5,646 bases of DNA from Verrucomicrobiales bacterium. GTDB lineage: Bacteria; Verrucomicrobiota; Verrucomicrobiia; Limisphaerales; UBA9464. Position 1 is the first letter of the stretch; the number at the start of each line of letters is the position of its first letter. Positions 5,543 through 5,646 of the stretch are shown piece by piece. The position numbers and the translations under genes are program-made. The DNA is taken from positions 1 to 5,646 of the forward strand of contig DLVS01000142.1 of the NCBI GenBank assembly GCA_003445095.1, in the 5' to 3' direction. The notes below the pieces were generated by a model. That model made no database searches. It saw only the letters and a list, made by a program, of their open reading frames with translations, and was not told where the DNA came from.

Positions 5543-5585
5543 CTGACTAATAAATTTATAAATATTATATATATGGGAGAGTTTT
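5543..5585 (+). promoter_or_regulatory. Very AT-rich intergenic spacer, possible promoter of the next gene
   Basis: About 80 percent A+T, in contrast to GC-rich flanks. It holds the palindrome ATAAATTTAT (5550-5559), a TATAAA (5557-5562) that could serve as a -10 without a clear -35, and the binding site GGGAGAG (5575-5581) of the following gene. No terminator hairpin is present after the oxidase, so the next gene could also be read from the cytochrome promoter. Confidence 0.4.
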
Positions 5586-5646
5586 ATGTTTTTAAGCCGT
5601 TTAATATGGATGGGCTCCGCCCCCGCCTTCCCGCTGGTCGTTTCAC
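5586..5646 (+). CDS. Start of a further gene, product unknown, probably exported (cut by right edge)
   Basis: ATG at 5586, with GGGAGAG 4-10 nt upstream, opens a frame that stays open to the window edge: MFLSRLIWMGSAPAFPLVVS, 20 codons. A basic residue followed by a hydrophobic run looks like the beginning of a signal peptide. The first codons include TTA, TTA and ATA, which are rare in the GC-rich genes before it. It lies 43 bp after the oxidase on the same strand and may belong to the same system, for example as an outer-membrane uptake protein, but nothing in 20 residues identifies it. Confidence 0.5.
   Translation, partial: MFLSRLIWMGSAPAFPLVVS

Noticed and set aside
1..5646. CRISPR array, tRNA, rRNA or complete insertion sequence
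   Set aside because: No regular repeat-spacer pattern, tRNA-like cloverleaf, rRNA sequence or transposase was seen on reading both strands.

Overview
The window looks like accessory DNA of a GC-rich alphaproteobacterium, most likely a sphingomonad. The basis is codon use, strong -10 boxes in AT-rich spacers, an F-type conjugation gene and the style of the catabolic genes. The species assignment is inference, because no rRNA or other marker is present. Two modules are separated by a long gene-poor stretch.

Left module (about 1-1340, reading leftward) is conjugative DNA transfer. A gene for a small ribbon-helix-helix DNA-binding protein (826-1110, TTG start) overlaps by 11 bp the start of a traD-type coupling protein gene that runs off the left edge (1-836). 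Upstream lies a dense set of dyads. One hairpin swallows the ribosome binding site of the small gene (1111-1139). A 13-bp palindrome sits by a possible promoter (1161-1173). Four copies of a 15-bp palindrome with consensus GGTGYRNNTTRCACC lie at 1218-1334. The last three are spaced 21-23 bp apart. This is a candidate operator array or relaxosome/oriT region of a plasmid or integrative conjugative element.

Middle (about 1341-2179): no convincing gene. It holds a 13-bp perfect inverted repeat with a 30-nt centre (1699-1754), a small hairpin (1766-1781), and otherwise open frames with no recognisable protein. It is probably a module junction.

Right module (2180-5542) is a compact cassette regulated by a TetR-family protein. 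tetR and an exported cupin gene read leftward. A class I cytochrome c gene and a Tat-exported, FAD-dependent amine oxidase/dehydrogenase gene read rightward. The shared intergenic region carries two copies of the palindrome CCGTCANNTGACGG, one beside each set of genes. The rightward copy fills the spacer between a TTGCAA and a perfect TATAAT box. The flavoenzyme strongly resembles NicA2, the nicotine oxidoreductase of Pseudomonas putida S16, which passes electrons to a cytochrome c (CycN). The pair here is therefore best read as a periplasmic amine dehydrogenase with its own electron carrier, switched on by an inducer sensed by the TetR protein. The cupin, also predicted to be exported, completes a periplasmic set. 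The substrate is unknown.

After the oxidase there is a very AT-rich gap and then the first 20 codons of another gene (5586 onward), cut by the right edge.
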